Of a stretch of DNA of 64,000 nucleotides, positions 16,137 through 25,025 are shown piece by piece; position 1 is the stretch's first letter, and every line of letters begins with the position of its first letter. The position numbers were made by a program, and so were the translations under genes. The notes under the pieces are model-generated. The model was not told the DNA's origin. It made no database searches and saw only the letters and a program-made list of their open reading frames with translations. Where the stretch lies: the NCBI GenBank assembly GCA_963839925.1, contig CAWIWV010000001.1, positions 124,001-188,000 on the forward strand, given 5' to 3'. The DNA is from Bog-756 sp963839925. GTDB taxonomy: Bacteria > Actinomycetota > Acidimicrobiia > Acidimicrobiales > RAAP-2.

Positions 16137-17543
16137 GTGAGCAATTCGATTGCAGTTGTCAACCCGTCGTCAGAGGAGCTCCTCGCCGAAGTCGTCGACT
16201 CCGACCAGGCGACCGTCGATGCAGCGGTGGCACGAGCGCGCGAGACCTACGAATCGGGCGTCTGGCGCAAGATGCCGGCCAAGCACCGGGCTGAGGTACT
16301 TTTCCGCGCTGCGGAGATCATCAAGTCGCGCACCGATGAGTTGGCCGATCTCGAGGGCCGCGACAACGGGATGAATCTGGCGGCTGCACGCCACATCATC
16401 AAGGTGTCGCTCGAGATGTTGGTGTACTACGCCGGTTGGGTCGACAAGATCCACGGAGAGTCGCAGAACCTGGTGTCCGACGGACTTCTCGGCGACTACG
16501 AGACCTTCCACACCTTTACCCAGCTCGAGCCGATCGGTGTCGTCGGCCTCATCGTTCCTTGGAATGGCCCATTCTTCGTGGCGATGCTCAAGGTCGCCCC
16601 AGCGCTTGCCGCGGGCTGCAGCGCTGTGCTCAAACCCGCCGAGGAGACGCCGCTCACCGCACTGAAGCTGGAGGAGATCTTCCGAGAGGCAGGGCTGCCC
16701 GACGGAGTCCTGAACGTGGTCACCGGCTACGGCGAAACGACGGGCGCGGCACTCACCGCGCACCCCGACGTCGACAAGATCTCGTTCACCGGCTCGACCG
16801 AGGTCGGGCGGCTGATCGTCCACGCGGCTGCCGGAAACCTCAAGAAGGTCACGCTCGAACTGGGCGGAAAGTCGCCGCTGATCATGTTCAACGACGCCAA
16901 TCTCGAAAAGGCGATCACCGGGGCGGGTATGGGCCTGCTCGCCGGATCCGGACAGAACTGCTGTTGCACCTCGCGCATGTACGTCCAGCGCGGCATCTAC
17001 GACCAGGTCGTCGAGGGTCTGGCTGCCTTCGCCAAGATGCTTCCTATGGGCGGGAGCGACGAACCCGACTCGATCCTCGGGCCACTGATCAGCGAAAAGC
17101 AGCGGGAGCGCGTCGCCGGCATCGTGAACGACGGCGTGGCCGGTGGCGCGCAGGTGATCACCGGTGGAAAACCGATGGATCGGAAGGGCTACTTCTACGA
17201 AGCGACGATCATGACCAACACCACGCCCGATATGCGGCTGATCAAGGAAGAGATCTTCGGACCGGTGGGATCGGTGATCCCATTCGACGACGAGGACGAG
17301 GTGATCGCGGCAGCCAACGCCACGAACTACGGATTGGCGGGCACGGTCTGGACGGAGAACCTCAGCCGCGCTCACCGAATGGTGAACGAATTGCGAGCCG
17401 GCCAGATTTGGGTGAACTGCGCGCTCGCATCCGACCCCACGATGCCGATCAGTGGCCACAAAGAATCGGGTTGGGGTGGGGAGCGGGGGAAGATGGGTAT
17501 CTTGTCGTTCCTCAGCACCAAGGCGGTCTACATCGCCCAGTGA
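16137..17543 (+). CDS. NAD(P)-dependent aldehyde dehydrogenase
   Basis: 468 residues from GTG at 16137. Standard ALDH motifs are present: PWNGPF for cofactor entry, FTGSTEVGR for the nucleotide loop, the general base in LELGGKSPL, and the nucleophile in SGQNCCC (Cys275, first of three consecutive Cys). The C-terminal EIFGPVGSVIPF and WVNC motifs follow. It lies 13 bp downstream of the mycofactocin-type SDR and probably oxidises the aldehyde that enzyme makes. The natural substrate is unknown. Confidence 0.9.
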   Translation: MSNSIAVVNPSSEELLAEVVDSDQATVDAAVARARETYESGVWRKMPAKHRAEVLFRAAEIIKSRTDELADLEGRDNGMNLAAARHIIKVSLEMLVYYAGWVDKIHGESQNLVSDGLLGDYETFHTFTQLEPIGVVGLIVPWNGPFFVAMLKVAPALAAGCSAVLKPAEETPLTALKLEEIFREAGLPDGVLNVVTGYGETTGAALTAHPDVDKISFTGSTEVGRLIVHAAAGNLKKVTLELGGKSPLIMFNDANLEKAITGAGMGLLAGSGQNCCCTSRMYVQRGIYDQVVEGLAAFAKMLPMGGSDEPDSILGPLISEKQRERVAGIVNDGVAGGAQVITGGKPMDRKGYFYEATIMTNTTPDMRLIKEEIFGPVGSVIPFDDEDEVIAAANATNYGLAGTVWTENLSRAHRMVNELRAGQIWVNCALASDPTMPISGHKESGWGGERGKMGILSFLSTKAVYIAQ

Positions 17544-17708
17544 ATCCGGTCGGGTTCTGACCGTTCCTAGGGTTTCGCGGCCGGATCTCAGACCCACCAC
17601 GTGCGGACATCGAATCGCCGACTGACGCCCTCGAAGGACGCGGCGATCTCAGGAGTTTCAGGCCGTTGATGGAGTTGGACTCTCTCGGCCATGTGAGACC
17701 ATGTTTCC

Positions 17709-18372
17709 GTGCAGGCGTCCGATCGCAACGATGGTAGGTCATCACTTGCGCAGCAGCTTCAACGGCAACGCCGGATGACCGTCGCGTCGGAAATTCGAAG
17801 GGGTAGCTCTCACTCTCTTTCGGGAGCACGGCTTCGGAAACGTCACGGTCGACGACATCACGACGGCGGCCGGGGTATCTCCCAGGACCTTCTATCGGTA
17901 CTTCCCGACGAAAGAGGACGTCTTCCAGTTGCAGATCGATCGTCGAAGCCGTGACATCAACGATGCGCTCGGTGTGCGCCCTGAGGACGAGCCGCCCTTC
18001 GAGTCCCTCCGCTCGGCCATCACCCAGGTGCTCGCGACCGAGGACGCCGAGCTCGTTCGACTTTGGACCGACGTGGTGGCGGACACTCCGAGCTCACTTC
18101 GATCCGTACTCGGTGGGATCCAACTCAAGTCGCAGACGCTGTTCGCCGAGTTCTTTGCCGACCGGCTCGGGGTCGGCGCGGACGAACTCGTTCCGACGAT
18201 GCTCGCGGCGACGGTGACCGGTGTCATCCAGGCCAGCCAGATTCACTGGTATGTCCGCGGAGGCGACCTCGTTTCCACGGTGTCGGAAGGTCTCCGAGTC
18301 CTTCAGCTGGGATTCGGACAGGACCTGCGTTCGTTGCGGGCGGACGGAGGAATGCTCGGCTGGCCCGGCTGA
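17709..18372 (+). pseudogene. TetR-family regulator interrupted by a 1-bp frameshift
   Basis: GTG at 17709 opens a frame (LQRQRRMTVASEIRR) that must switch +1 at the GGGG run 17800-17803 to continue as VALTLFREHGFGNVTVDDI, TTAAGVSPRTFYRYFPTKED and the C-terminal ligand domain ending at 18372. Removing one G gives an uninterrupted TetR protein of about 220 residues. As read, translation from GTG stops at 17954, and the downstream half has only an internal TTG at 17929 that would lack the HTH. A homopolymer error or a recent mutation are both possible. It sits just upstream of the alpha/beta-hydrolase lipoprotein, its likely target. Confidence 0.75.
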
Positions 18373-18432
18373 CCGTTGACATGATCTGTCACCATTGACA
18401 GAATCAGACGCCCGAAGGGGGAGACACTGGTC

Positions 18433-20025
18433 GTGAGCGAGGGGGATCAACCCATGGATCGGATGCGGATCGCCGGAGTCGTCGGAGCCATACTCGTCGC
18501 GTTGGCGACGACGCTGACCGCGTGTGGATCGTCTCCCACTCCGGCGGCACTCCCACCGGTGCCGACACCCACCGTCAAGGGTCCGATCCTCCCGACCAGC
18601 GGGATCTCCTATCTGGGTTCGACGACCTTCGATCCGGCGGCAGTCGGGTACTCGGAGTCCGAGTTCTTCCTTTCCGGAACTGCAACGGCCTATACGAGCC
18701 ACTCGAAGCTCACCGACAACGGCAAATGGACCGTGACGCCGGAATCGACGGCGAAGTACACGACCCGGGCGGTGGTCTACCGACCGACAGATCCGAAGCG
18801 CTTCGACGGCACGGTCGTCGTCGAATGGCTCAACGTGACGGGCGGCGTCGACGCACCGGCAGCGTGGCTGAACGCGGACATCCAGATGATTCGTGACGGG
18901 ATGGCCTTCATCGGAATCGATGCTCAAGTTGGAGGCGTCAACGGAGAGCCTGGCTCCGTCGCGCAAAAGGACGGTGTGGGCGGGATCAAGCAGATGGCCC
19001 CTGCACGGTATGCCGCGCTCCATCTCCCGGGTGACAGCTACTCCTACAGCATCTATGCCCAAGCCGGGCAGGCCGTTCGATCAGACGGAACGAAGCTGTT
19101 GAGCGGACTCACCCCCAAGCACGTCGTCGCGCTGGGCGAATCGCAATCGGCTTTTCGGTTGACGACGTACGTCGACGCCATCGTTCCTCTTGCTCCCAAG
19201 GTGTACGACGCCTATTTCCTCTACAGCCGCGGTGGCGACGGCGCCGATCTGTCGCAAGCGCCTCAGGCGACCATCGCGACTCCAACGCCCACCAAGATTC
19301 GCACCGATCTTCACGTGCCGGTCTTCATGTTCGAAACCGAGTCGGACCTGCTCAGTCTGGGGTATCTGGGTGCCCGCCAGCCTCCGACGTCAGAGATCCG
19401 AGAGTGGGAGACGGCAGGAACCGCACACGACGACACCTATGGCCTTCTCTACAGTCGCAGTGATACGGGGAACGGAACCGCGGACACCGAAGCGTTCGAC
19501 TCCATGTTGCAACCACCGGCGGACCCGATCCCGGGCATCGTCGACTGCGCGGCACCGATCAACGCCGGCTCGCACACCTACGAGCTTCGGGCGGCTCTCC
19601 AGGCCGTGGACCGCTGGGTCGACACGGGGCAAGCTCCGCGCCAGTCACCGCGGCTCGAGGTCGATCCTTCGGACCATGCCAAGTTCCTGACCAACAGCGA
19701 TGGGGAGGCCTTGGGTGGGATCAGAAGTGTCCAGGTTGCCGTACCGGTGACCACGCTGTCCGGTATCGGCCAGCCCGAGTCGCCACCATCCCAGGGGAGT
19801 GCAGGGGCAAAGACGAATGCAATATCCGGCCAAGAGCTGTGTGCCATTTTCGGTACGACGAGGCCCTTCAGCGCTTCCAAGCTCGCCGCGTTGTACCCGA
19901 CTCACAGCGACTTCGTGACGGAATGGGATGCCGCCACCGCAGCGGAGGTCAAGGACGGTTACCTGCTCCCGGCTGATGCCAAGGTGCTCGACCAGGTGGC
20001 GGGTGCATCGACGGTGGGCGGATAG
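18433..20025 (+). CDS. Alpha/beta-hydrolase-domain lipoprotein
   Basis: 530 residues. Signal peptide with lipobox LTAC (residues ~30-33) and a Pro-rich linker, so it is a lipid-anchored extracytoplasmic protein; an ATG 7 codons in (18454) is an alternative start. The hydrolase part shows GESQS with the likely nucleophile at Ser237, FETESD as acid-region candidate and ETAGTAHDDTYG with the likely catalytic His. The layout matches the alpha/beta-hydrolase_10-type family of poorly characterised secreted esterases. Its place behind a tetR gene suggests induction by a substrate, possibly an ester or lactone (inference). Confidence 0.75.
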   Translation: MSEGDQPMDRMRIAGVVGAILVALATTLTACGSSPTPAALPPVPTPTVKGPILPTSGISYLGSTTFDPAAVGYSESEFFLSGTATAYTSHSKLTDNGKWTVTPESTAKYTTRAVVYRPTDPKRFDGTVVVEWLNVTGGVDAPAAWLNADIQMIRDGMAFIGIDAQVGGVNGEPGSVAQKDGVGGIKQMAPARYAALHLPGDSYSYSIYAQAGQAVRSDGTKLLSGLTPKHVVALGESQSAFRLTTYVDAIVPLAPKVYDAYFLYSRGGDGADLSQAPQATIATPTPTKIRTDLHVPVFMFETESDLLSLGYLGARQPPTSEIREWETAGTAHDDTYGLLYSRSDTGNGTADTEAFDSMLQPPADPIPGIVDCAAPINAGSHTYELRAALQAVDRWVDTGQAPRQSPRLEVDPSDHAKFLTNSDGEALGGIRSVQVAVPVTTLSGIGQPESPPSQGSAGAKTNAISGQELCAIFGTTRPFSASKLAALYPTHSDFVTEWDAATAAEVKDGYLLPADAKVLDQVAGASTVGG

Positions 20026-20070
20026 AACAAAGCGGAGCGGAGAGAACAGAGCGAACGAAGGGACGACGAG

Positions 20071-20397
20071 ATGTCAGACGGGACGGCGGTCGTGCGCGAC
20101 GATCCGGACCACCATCGACTGGTCATCGACGAGGCGGGACCCGAGCCCCTGCTCCGATATCGGGAGCGAGACGGCCGGCTCTTCATCGTGCACACGGAGG
20201 TCCCGCAAGAGATGCAGCATCGAGGCCTTGCTGCCGTGCTCGTTCGGGCCGCTCTTGCCAAGGCTCGAGCCGAGCGGCTCACGGTCGTGCCGTGGTGTCC
20301 CTACGCTCGCAGTTGGCTGCTCGAACACTCGAGCGAGGCAGGGGACGTCAACATCGACTGGGAGACATTGCCGCCCGGGGGGAGCGCTCTACACTGA
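20071..20397 (+). CDS. Small GNAT-type N-acetyltransferase (YjdJ-like)
   Basis: 108 residues. The short GNAT fold has LRYRERDGRLFIVHTEVP, the acetyl-CoA loop QEMQHRGLAAVLVRAALAKA and the closing VVPWCPYARSWL. This length and the WCPYAR motif fit the YjdJ/Gtt1-like single-domain acetyltransferases, whose acceptors are unknown. It begins 45 bp after the lipoprotein gene with a GGGACGACG stretch as a weak ribosome site. Confidence 0.82.
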   Translation: MSDGTAVVRDDPDHHRLVIDEAGPEPLLRYRERDGRLFIVHTEVPQEMQHRGLAAVLVRAALAKARAERLTVVPWCPYARSWLLEHSSEAGDVNIDWETLPPGGSALH

Positions 20398-20435
20398 CTG
20401 CCCAGTGACGGATCTCTTGAGGATGGAAGCCTCTG

Positions 20436-21032
20436 GTGCCTAAGAGTCGCATGGAAGCTTTCAGCGATGGTGTGATCGCAATCCTGATCACCATCATGGT
20501 TCTGGAGCTCCGTATTCCGAGCGGAACCTCTTGGCACGCGTTGGTACGCGAGCTGCCATTGCTGCTGACCTATCTGCTCAGCTTCGTGTTCCTGGGGATC
20601 TACTGGAACAATCATCATCACATGTTGATGACCGTCAAACGTGTCGACGGCGCCTCGTTGTGGGCCAACCTGCACCTGCTCTTCTGGCTGTCACTCGTTC
20701 CGGTCAGCACCGAATGGATGAGCCACAATCACTTTCCACCGGTTCCAACGGCCGTCTACGGCATCGTCCTACTCGCTGCTGCTGTTGCCTACCTCATCCT
20801 GCAGATGGCGCTGCTCCATGCCGAAGGTGACAGTTCTCAACTTCGCGTCGCCCTCGGTTCGGATATGAAAGGGAAGGTTTCGGCAGTGCTGTACTGCCTC
20901 GGGATCGGCTTGTCGTTCGTGAATCGCTGGCTCGGCCTCTCTGTGTACGTCGTGGTGGCACTGATCTGGCTGGTGCCTGACCGCCGCCTCGAGCGTCATC
21001 TGACCAGAACGTTCGCGTTGCCTGAACGCTAG
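20436..21032 (+). CDS. TMEM175/DUF1211-family potassium channel protein
   Basis: 198 residues from GTG. The N-terminal RMEAFSDGVIAILIT is the diagnostic FSDGVxAIxxT motif of TMEM175 helix 1. About five further hydrophobic helices follow (LLTYLLSFVFLGIYW, LHLLFWLSLVPV, GIVLLAAAVAYLI, VSAVLYCLGIGLSFV, VYVVVALIWLVP). Bacterial members form tetrameric K+-selective leak channels. Six helices per chain matches the single-repeat bacterial form. No operon logic with its neighbours is evident. Confidence 0.85.
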   Translation: MPKSRMEAFSDGVIAILITIMVLELRIPSGTSWHALVRELPLLLTYLLSFVFLGIYWNNHHHMLMTVKRVDGASLWANLHLLFWLSLVPVSTEWMSHNHFPPVPTAVYGIVLLAAAVAYLILQMALLHAEGDSSQLRVALGSDMKGKVSAVLYCLGIGLSFVNRWLGLSVYVVVALIWLVPDRRLERHLTRTFALPER

Positions 21033-21095
21033 AGGGGTTCCTTCGATCCCCTGGTCACGGCGTCGTACATCTGGACGGTGTCAGGATGGGGCCTC

Positions 21096-21620
21096 ATGGA
21101 TGTCATCAATTTGGGTGCAGCGGAGGGCCTTCCGCCGGTGAGCTGGGCGATGGTCGCCGAAAGGCTCGCTGCCGGATCGCCGCCGGATCCCGACGCTCAC
21201 AATGCCCGTACGACCTGGCTCTGCACGCTGAACGGGGACGGCAGTCCGCATGTGACCGCGGTCGGTGCGCTCTGGCTGGACGAGAGCTTCTGGTTCCAGA
21301 CGGGAGCAGGGACACGCAAAGCCCGCAACGTCGCTCGTGATCCACGGTGTTCGATCTCGGTGTCGATTCGCGATGCCGACATCGTCGCCGAGGGTAAGGC
21401 GGTGCGGGAGACAGACCCTGCACGATTGACAGCCCTTGCCAAGGCGTGGACAGCTCAAGGTTGGCCGGCAGAACTGGATAAGAGCGGGTCGGGTATCACC
21501 GCTCCCTTCAACGCACCGACCCAGGGACCACCGCCCTGGAACGTGTATCGCATCGAACCGCATTCGGTGACCGTCGTGTCGGGTACCGCGCCGGGTGGAC
21601 TGACTCGTTTCAGCTTTTGA
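21096..21620 (+). CDS. PPOX-class (pyridoxamine 5'-phosphate oxidase-like) flavin/F420-binding protein
   Basis: I choose the ATG at 21096 (MDVINLG); a longer frame from 21078 adds 6 residues. 174 residues with the split-barrel signature: TTWLCTLNGDGSPHVTAVGALW, FWFQTGAGTRKARNVARDPRCSISVS, then WNVYRIEP near the end. Family members bind FMN or F420 and reduce or detoxify small molecules; the cofactor cannot be assigned here. It is a monocistronic-looking gene between the TMEM175 gene and an unknown gene. Confidence 0.8.
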   Translation: MDVINLGAAEGLPPVSWAMVAERLAAGSPPDPDAHNARTTWLCTLNGDGSPHVTAVGALWLDESFWFQTGAGTRKARNVARDPRCSISVSIRDADIVAEGKAVRETDPARLTALAKAWTAQGWPAELDKSGSGITAPFNAPTQGPPPWNVYRIEPHSVTVVSGTAPGGLTRFSF

Positions 21621-21640
21621 ACATGGCAGGGGTGTCGGTC

Positions 21641-21664
21641 GCATGAGCATGAGCATGAGCATGA
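21641..21664. repeat. Short tandem repeat, GCATGA x4
   Basis: Four perfect copies of a 6-bp unit lie between two plus-strand genes, ending 15 bp before the next ATG and overlapping its likely leader. The unit holds ATGA, so copy-number change would shift leader spacing. No function is shown. Confidence 0.7.
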
Positions 21665-21679
21665 AAGGATTCGATCGGT

Positions 21680-22144
21680 ATGGCCTACGTCGTTGATTTC
21701 ACCAACGTTTCGACCGTCGGACTGGAGTCGTCGCCGGTCGCGGATGCGCTCGCAGGCTTGCGGGCGAACGAGGCGCGGTACTTCAAGAACAAGTACGACC
21801 ACGTCTTCACGGTGACACCAGCCAGCGAAGCGAAGGCTGACATCGAGTGGGTGAACCGGGTCCTCCTCGAGGAGCGGGAGATCGTCATCTCGTCTCCTCC
21901 GCTGGAAGCGACCACCTTCCAGGTCGAGAACATCCGCTGGACCTACGTCTTCTACGAGAGTGGTCTGTCGATCAACGTCCTGTACACCATCGACGAAAGT
22001 GGAAAGCGGGCGGTCGGCTTCAAACTCTCGGAGGGGATGGAAGTACCTGCCGAGCTCGCCTCGCGATTCAAGTTCGCAAGACAGAAATCCAAACTGGCCG
22101 GAACCATTCGCGGTTCCTACTTCAACATCAAGAACGAATACTGA
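21680..22144 (+). CDS. Conserved-looking hypothetical protein, 154 aa
   Basis: A soluble alpha/beta protein with regular strand-like stretches (HVFTVTPA, EIVISSPP, WTYVFYESGLSINVLYTID, KRAVGFKLS) and a basic C-terminus (RFKFARQKSKLAGTIRGSY). No signal peptide, TM helix, Cys or recognisable catalytic motif. ATG at 21680, with AAAGGA as ribosome site. I do not recognise the family. The codon use matches its neighbours, so I consider it a real gene. Confidence 0.6.
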   Translation: MAYVVDFTNVSTVGLESSPVADALAGLRANEARYFKNKYDHVFTVTPASEAKADIEWVNRVLLEEREIVISSPPLEATTFQVENIRWTYVFYESGLSINVLYTIDESGKRAVGFKLSEGMEVPAELASRFKFARQKSKLAGTIRGSYFNIKNEY

Positions 22145-22165
22145 TTCTGCTGGACAAGAAGACGG

Positions 22166-23089
22166 CTAGTCATCGTCTCTGACGCGGATGATTGTCTTGC
22201 CAGGAGTTCGTCGGCCTGGAGCGAACGCAGCGGGTGTTTCCGCAAGTGGGCGCACGGCTCCCACGATCGGTGCGAGTCGTCCGCTCCGTATCCTCTGAGC
22301 AAGCTCGGCCAGTATGGACCGTTCAGGTTCGACGACGAAGAAGATCGCCCGCCCGTCATTGGGATGGACCGTGGGTACGCGGGTGATGGTAACGAGCGTG
22401 CCACCTGCGCGCACCAGTCCAGCCGAGCGATCGAGAACCTCACCTCCTATCACGTCGAACACCAAGTCAACCGGCCCGGCATCTTGGAGCGCGTCCGACT
22501 CCAGATCCAAGAACGAGTTCACACCCAGCCGCACGGCTGTCTCGCGGTCAGCTGTCCGTCCGGTGCCGATTACACAGGCCCCGGCTTCGCAGGCCAGTTG
22601 TACGGCGATCGAGCCGACCCCACCTGCGGCGCCGTGGATGAGGACGGTCTGCCCCGCTCGAAGCCGACCATGGTCGAACAGCGCCTGCCATGCAGTGAGC
22701 CCCGAAACCGGCACCGCGGCCGCGACGACGTGATCGATGTCTGCCGGAAGCGGAGCCAGGTTGCGGGCTTCCGCGGCCGTGTACTCGGCAAGGCAACCGT
22801 CGCGGGCCCAGTCGGTGAGCCCGAAGACGCGCTGTCCAACGGTGAGCCCGGTCGTCCCATATCCGAGTTCAACGACGACACCCGACAATTCGTGTCCGGG
22901 AACGCTCGGAGTCCGATCCCGTCCCGCACGGTCAGCCCAGGTCGTCGGCCACTCCAGCTCACCGGGGGTGAATCCTGCGGCGTGGACCTGGACGATGACA
23001 TCGTTGACAGCGGCATGAGGAGCGGGGAGATCGGTAAGGGACAGGCCGCTGACGCCGGCATCTCGGTCTCGAACGGTGATGGCGCGCAT
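22166..23089 (-). CDS. Zinc-less MDR-family NADP-dependent oxidoreductase (quinone-reductase-like)
   Basis: Start taken at the ATG at 23089 (MRAITV); three further upstream codons are possible. 307 residues: the GroES-like N-domain (GHELSGVVVELG... VGQRVFGLTDW) lacks the Cys ligands of structural or catalytic zinc, and the Rossmann part has IHGAAGGVGSIAVQLA. This fits NADPH:quinone reductase/enone reductase members that act on quinones or alpha,beta-unsaturated carbonyls. It is convergent with the unknown gene at 21680 and stands alone. Confidence 0.85.
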   Translation of the reverse strand: MRAITVRDRDAGVSGLSLTDLPAPHAAVNDVIVQVHAAGFTPGELEWPTTWADRAGRDRTPSVPGHELSGVVVELGYGTTGLTVGQRVFGLTDWARDGCLAEYTAAEARNLAPLPADIDHVVAAAVPVSGLTAWQALFDHGRLRAGQTVLIHGAAGGVGSIAVQLACEAGACVIGTGRTADRETAVRLGVNSFLDLESDALQDAGPVDLVFDVIGGEVLDRSAGLVRAGGTLVTITRVPTVHPNDGRAIFFVVEPERSILAELAQRIRSGRLAPIVGAVRPLAETPAAFAPGRRTPGKTIIRVRDDD

Positions 23090-23197
23090 GACAGCCATTT
23101 CTATCCCGCCTTCTGCTGAGACGTCTACGGACCTCGGAGACCGATCGCGTCGACCGTCGACGCCCGAGTATTCGACTTGCCGTCGCCTGCCGGTCGC

Positions 23198-24523
23198 CTA
23201 AGGACGCCTGCCGACTCCACCCACCGCGCCTTCGACCCGGGTCGATTCATCGCCCTTCAGAAACGCCTCCTTGCACCGGTCCGAGCAGAAGTAGAGGTGT
23301 CCGTCGTCCCGCTCACAGGTTGCTGGAGCGTCGGCGGTTCGGATCTGCATCCCACAGATCGGATCGATGGCGAGTCCCTCTCCGCCACCGAGTCGGTCCC
23401 GATTGCGGTAGGCCCAGTACTGCAGCGCGAAGACCCCCAGGAAGATGATGTTGAGGATGGTGGTGTAGTTCCATTGGATCCGGTCGGCGACGATCTGCCC
23501 GGATCGGTCGGTCGGCACGAGGTGAGCCGCTCGGAAGAGGCCTTCGGTGATCAGTCCCGCTGCCGACATCACCAACCAGAACACGGCCAGCATGCGGACC
23601 ATCAGCTGCCAGCCGTAGTAGCGCCGGTAGATGAGCAGCAGGGGCAGCGCGATCAGGTCCGCGAAGATGAACGAGATCACCCCTCCAAAGGAGATGCCGC
23701 CCTTCCAGAGCGCTGCCGCCAGTGGCACGTTTCCGACGGAGCAGACGAAGCTGATCATGGCGATGAACGGACCGACGATGACATTCTCGAGGCTCGTCCA
23801 GAATCCGTGACCTTGGAGGAACAAGGTGTTCCAGAAGTGGGTCGGTACGAGTGTGGCCAGCATTCCGGCGACCACGTAACCGATGACCAGCTCCTTCCTG
23901 ATCATCGTCAGGTCGGCCATGGTGAAGGTCGACGCGTCTGCCCATCCTGAAGTGGAGCGGAGCCGCTTCGACCACGGTTCGTGCTGCAAGCGGGTGTTCT
24001 CTGCAGGCCCGTGCATGTGCTCGTGCCCGGCGTCCTCACCGACGCCTGTGGTCAGGCGGGTGCGTGCCTCGGCCACGCGTCGCCCCCGAAGCCACAGGCC
24101 GGCGAGCAGGGTGAACAGAACGATCATGATGATGCCGCCGACGAACTCGGCGACGGCGAACTGCCAGCCGATCAGAACGATCAGGACGATGCCCAGCTCG
24201 ACCACCAGGTTGGTCGAGGCGAACATGAAGACGTTGGCAGCCACGAAGTCCGCACCCTTGACGAAGAGCGACTTGGACATCGCTGAGGCGGCATACGAGC
24301 ACGACGAACTGACCATTCCGAAGAACGACGCCCGTGCCACTGCCTTGGGCTTGTGGTCACCCAACGACCGCTGCATGGCCTCGTGACTGACGAAGGCCTG
24401 CACCGCCCCTGACAGTCCGAATCCGAGCACCAGCGGCCAGAGGGTCTCCCAGAACATGAAAAACGCCGCGCGCAATCCCCGGCCGATGTCGATCAGCCAG
24501 GGGAGCGTGGCGAGGGTGGTCAA
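23198..24523 (-). CDS. Metal-efflux-type permease (DUF318/ArsP-like) with C-terminal YHS domain
   Basis: 441 residues. Two sets of membrane helices hold the Cys-rich loop SSSCSYAASAMSKSL and its counterpart FVCSVGNVPLAAALWKGG, as in the ArsP/SO_0444-type permeases. A His-rich loop (GHEHMHGP) lies between. The last ~50 residues are a YHS metal-binding domain (DPICGMQI... YFCSDRCKEAF). Family members export soft metals or organo-arsenicals; the adjacent CsoR-type sensor and the YHS domain favour copper (inference). The start overlaps the CsoR stop by 4 bp. Confidence 0.82.
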   Translation of the reverse strand: MTTLATLPWLIDIGRGLRAAFFMFWETLWPLVLGFGLSGAVQAFVSHEAMQRSLGDHKPKAVARASFFGMVSSSCSYAASAMSKSLFVKGADFVAANVFMFASTNLVVELGIVLIVLIGWQFAVAEFVGGIIMIVLFTLLAGLWLRGRRVAEARTRLTTGVGEDAGHEHMHGPAENTRLQHEPWSKRLRSTSGWADASTFTMADLTMIRKELVIGYVVAGMLATLVPTHFWNTLFLQGHGFWTSLENVIVGPFIAMISFVCSVGNVPLAAALWKGGISFGGVISFIFADLIALPLLLIYRRYYGWQLMVRMLAVFWLVMSAAGLITEGLFRAAHLVPTDRSGQIVADRIQWNYTTILNIIFLGVFALQYWAYRNRDRLGGGEGLAIDPICGMQIRTADAPATCERDDGHLYFCSDRCKEAFLKGDESTRVEGAVGGVGRRP

Positions 24524-24822
24524 GAACGCACCAGGCGGGCGATCGCTGCGGAGGCCTCTTCGATCTTGCGACCGGCTTCCTCGCCACCGGCCGCGGCTGC
24601 TTCGACGACGCAGTGGGCGAGATGGTCGTCGAGCAACTCGAGGGACACAGACTGGAGAGCGCGGGTGACCGCAGAGACCTGCTCCAGCACGTTGATGCAG
24701 TAGCGATCCTCATCGATCATCCGCTGGAGGCCGCGGATCTGTCCTTCGATCCGTCGAAGGCGCTTCTGGATGGCTTCCTTGTCGGCGGCGTAGCCTGGAC
24801 TCGTTTGCGGGGTCGCGGTCAT
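24520..24822 (-). CDS. csoR: CsoR-family copper-sensing repressor
   Basis: 100 residues, all-helical CsoR/RcnR fold: KRLRRIEGQIRGLQRMIDED then YCINVLEQVSAVTRAL and LDDHLAHCVVEA. The Cu(I) ligand triad is complete as Cys42, His67 and Cys71, with the same spacing as in M. tuberculosis CsoR. It precedes the permease with a 4-bp overlap and has a textbook operator at 24833-24847, so it should repress its own operon and release DNA on binding Cu(I). Confidence 0.92.
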   Translation of the reverse strand: MTATPQTSPGYAADKEAIQKRLRRIEGQIRGLQRMIDEDRYCINVLEQVSAVTRALQSVSLELLDDHLAHCVVEAAAAGGEEAGRKIEEASAAIARLVRS

Positions 24823-24832
24823 GTCCCTACTC

Positions 24833-24847
24833 TACCCCCCTAGGGTA
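24833..24847. promoter_or_regulatory. CsoR operator
   Basis: TACCCCCCTAGGGTA, ten bases upstream of the csoR start. It has the G/C-tract-flanked TAC...GTA dyad of known CsoR sites and overlaps the expected promoter of the minus-strand operon. Confidence 0.8.
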
Positions 24848-25025
24848 TTTACGCGGCCCCGGCTCGGTGAGGACCGACCCGGGTCGCCACTCGGGCCGGG
24901 TTCGCGCAACGTTTGGAGGCCACATGTGAAGTGACATTCGAGAGGGTGCGACGTTCCCCGACTACGAGCTCGCCGATCAGTCCGGTGTCCGGCGGAAGCT
25001 GTCAGAGCTCCAAGGGGGCAATCCG

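Noticed and set aside
24924..24929. Selenocysteine or recoding at codon 2 of the redoxin-fold gene
   Set aside because: Position 2 cannot be the peroxidatic site and no SECIS-like hairpin follows; nonsense mutation or error is simpler.
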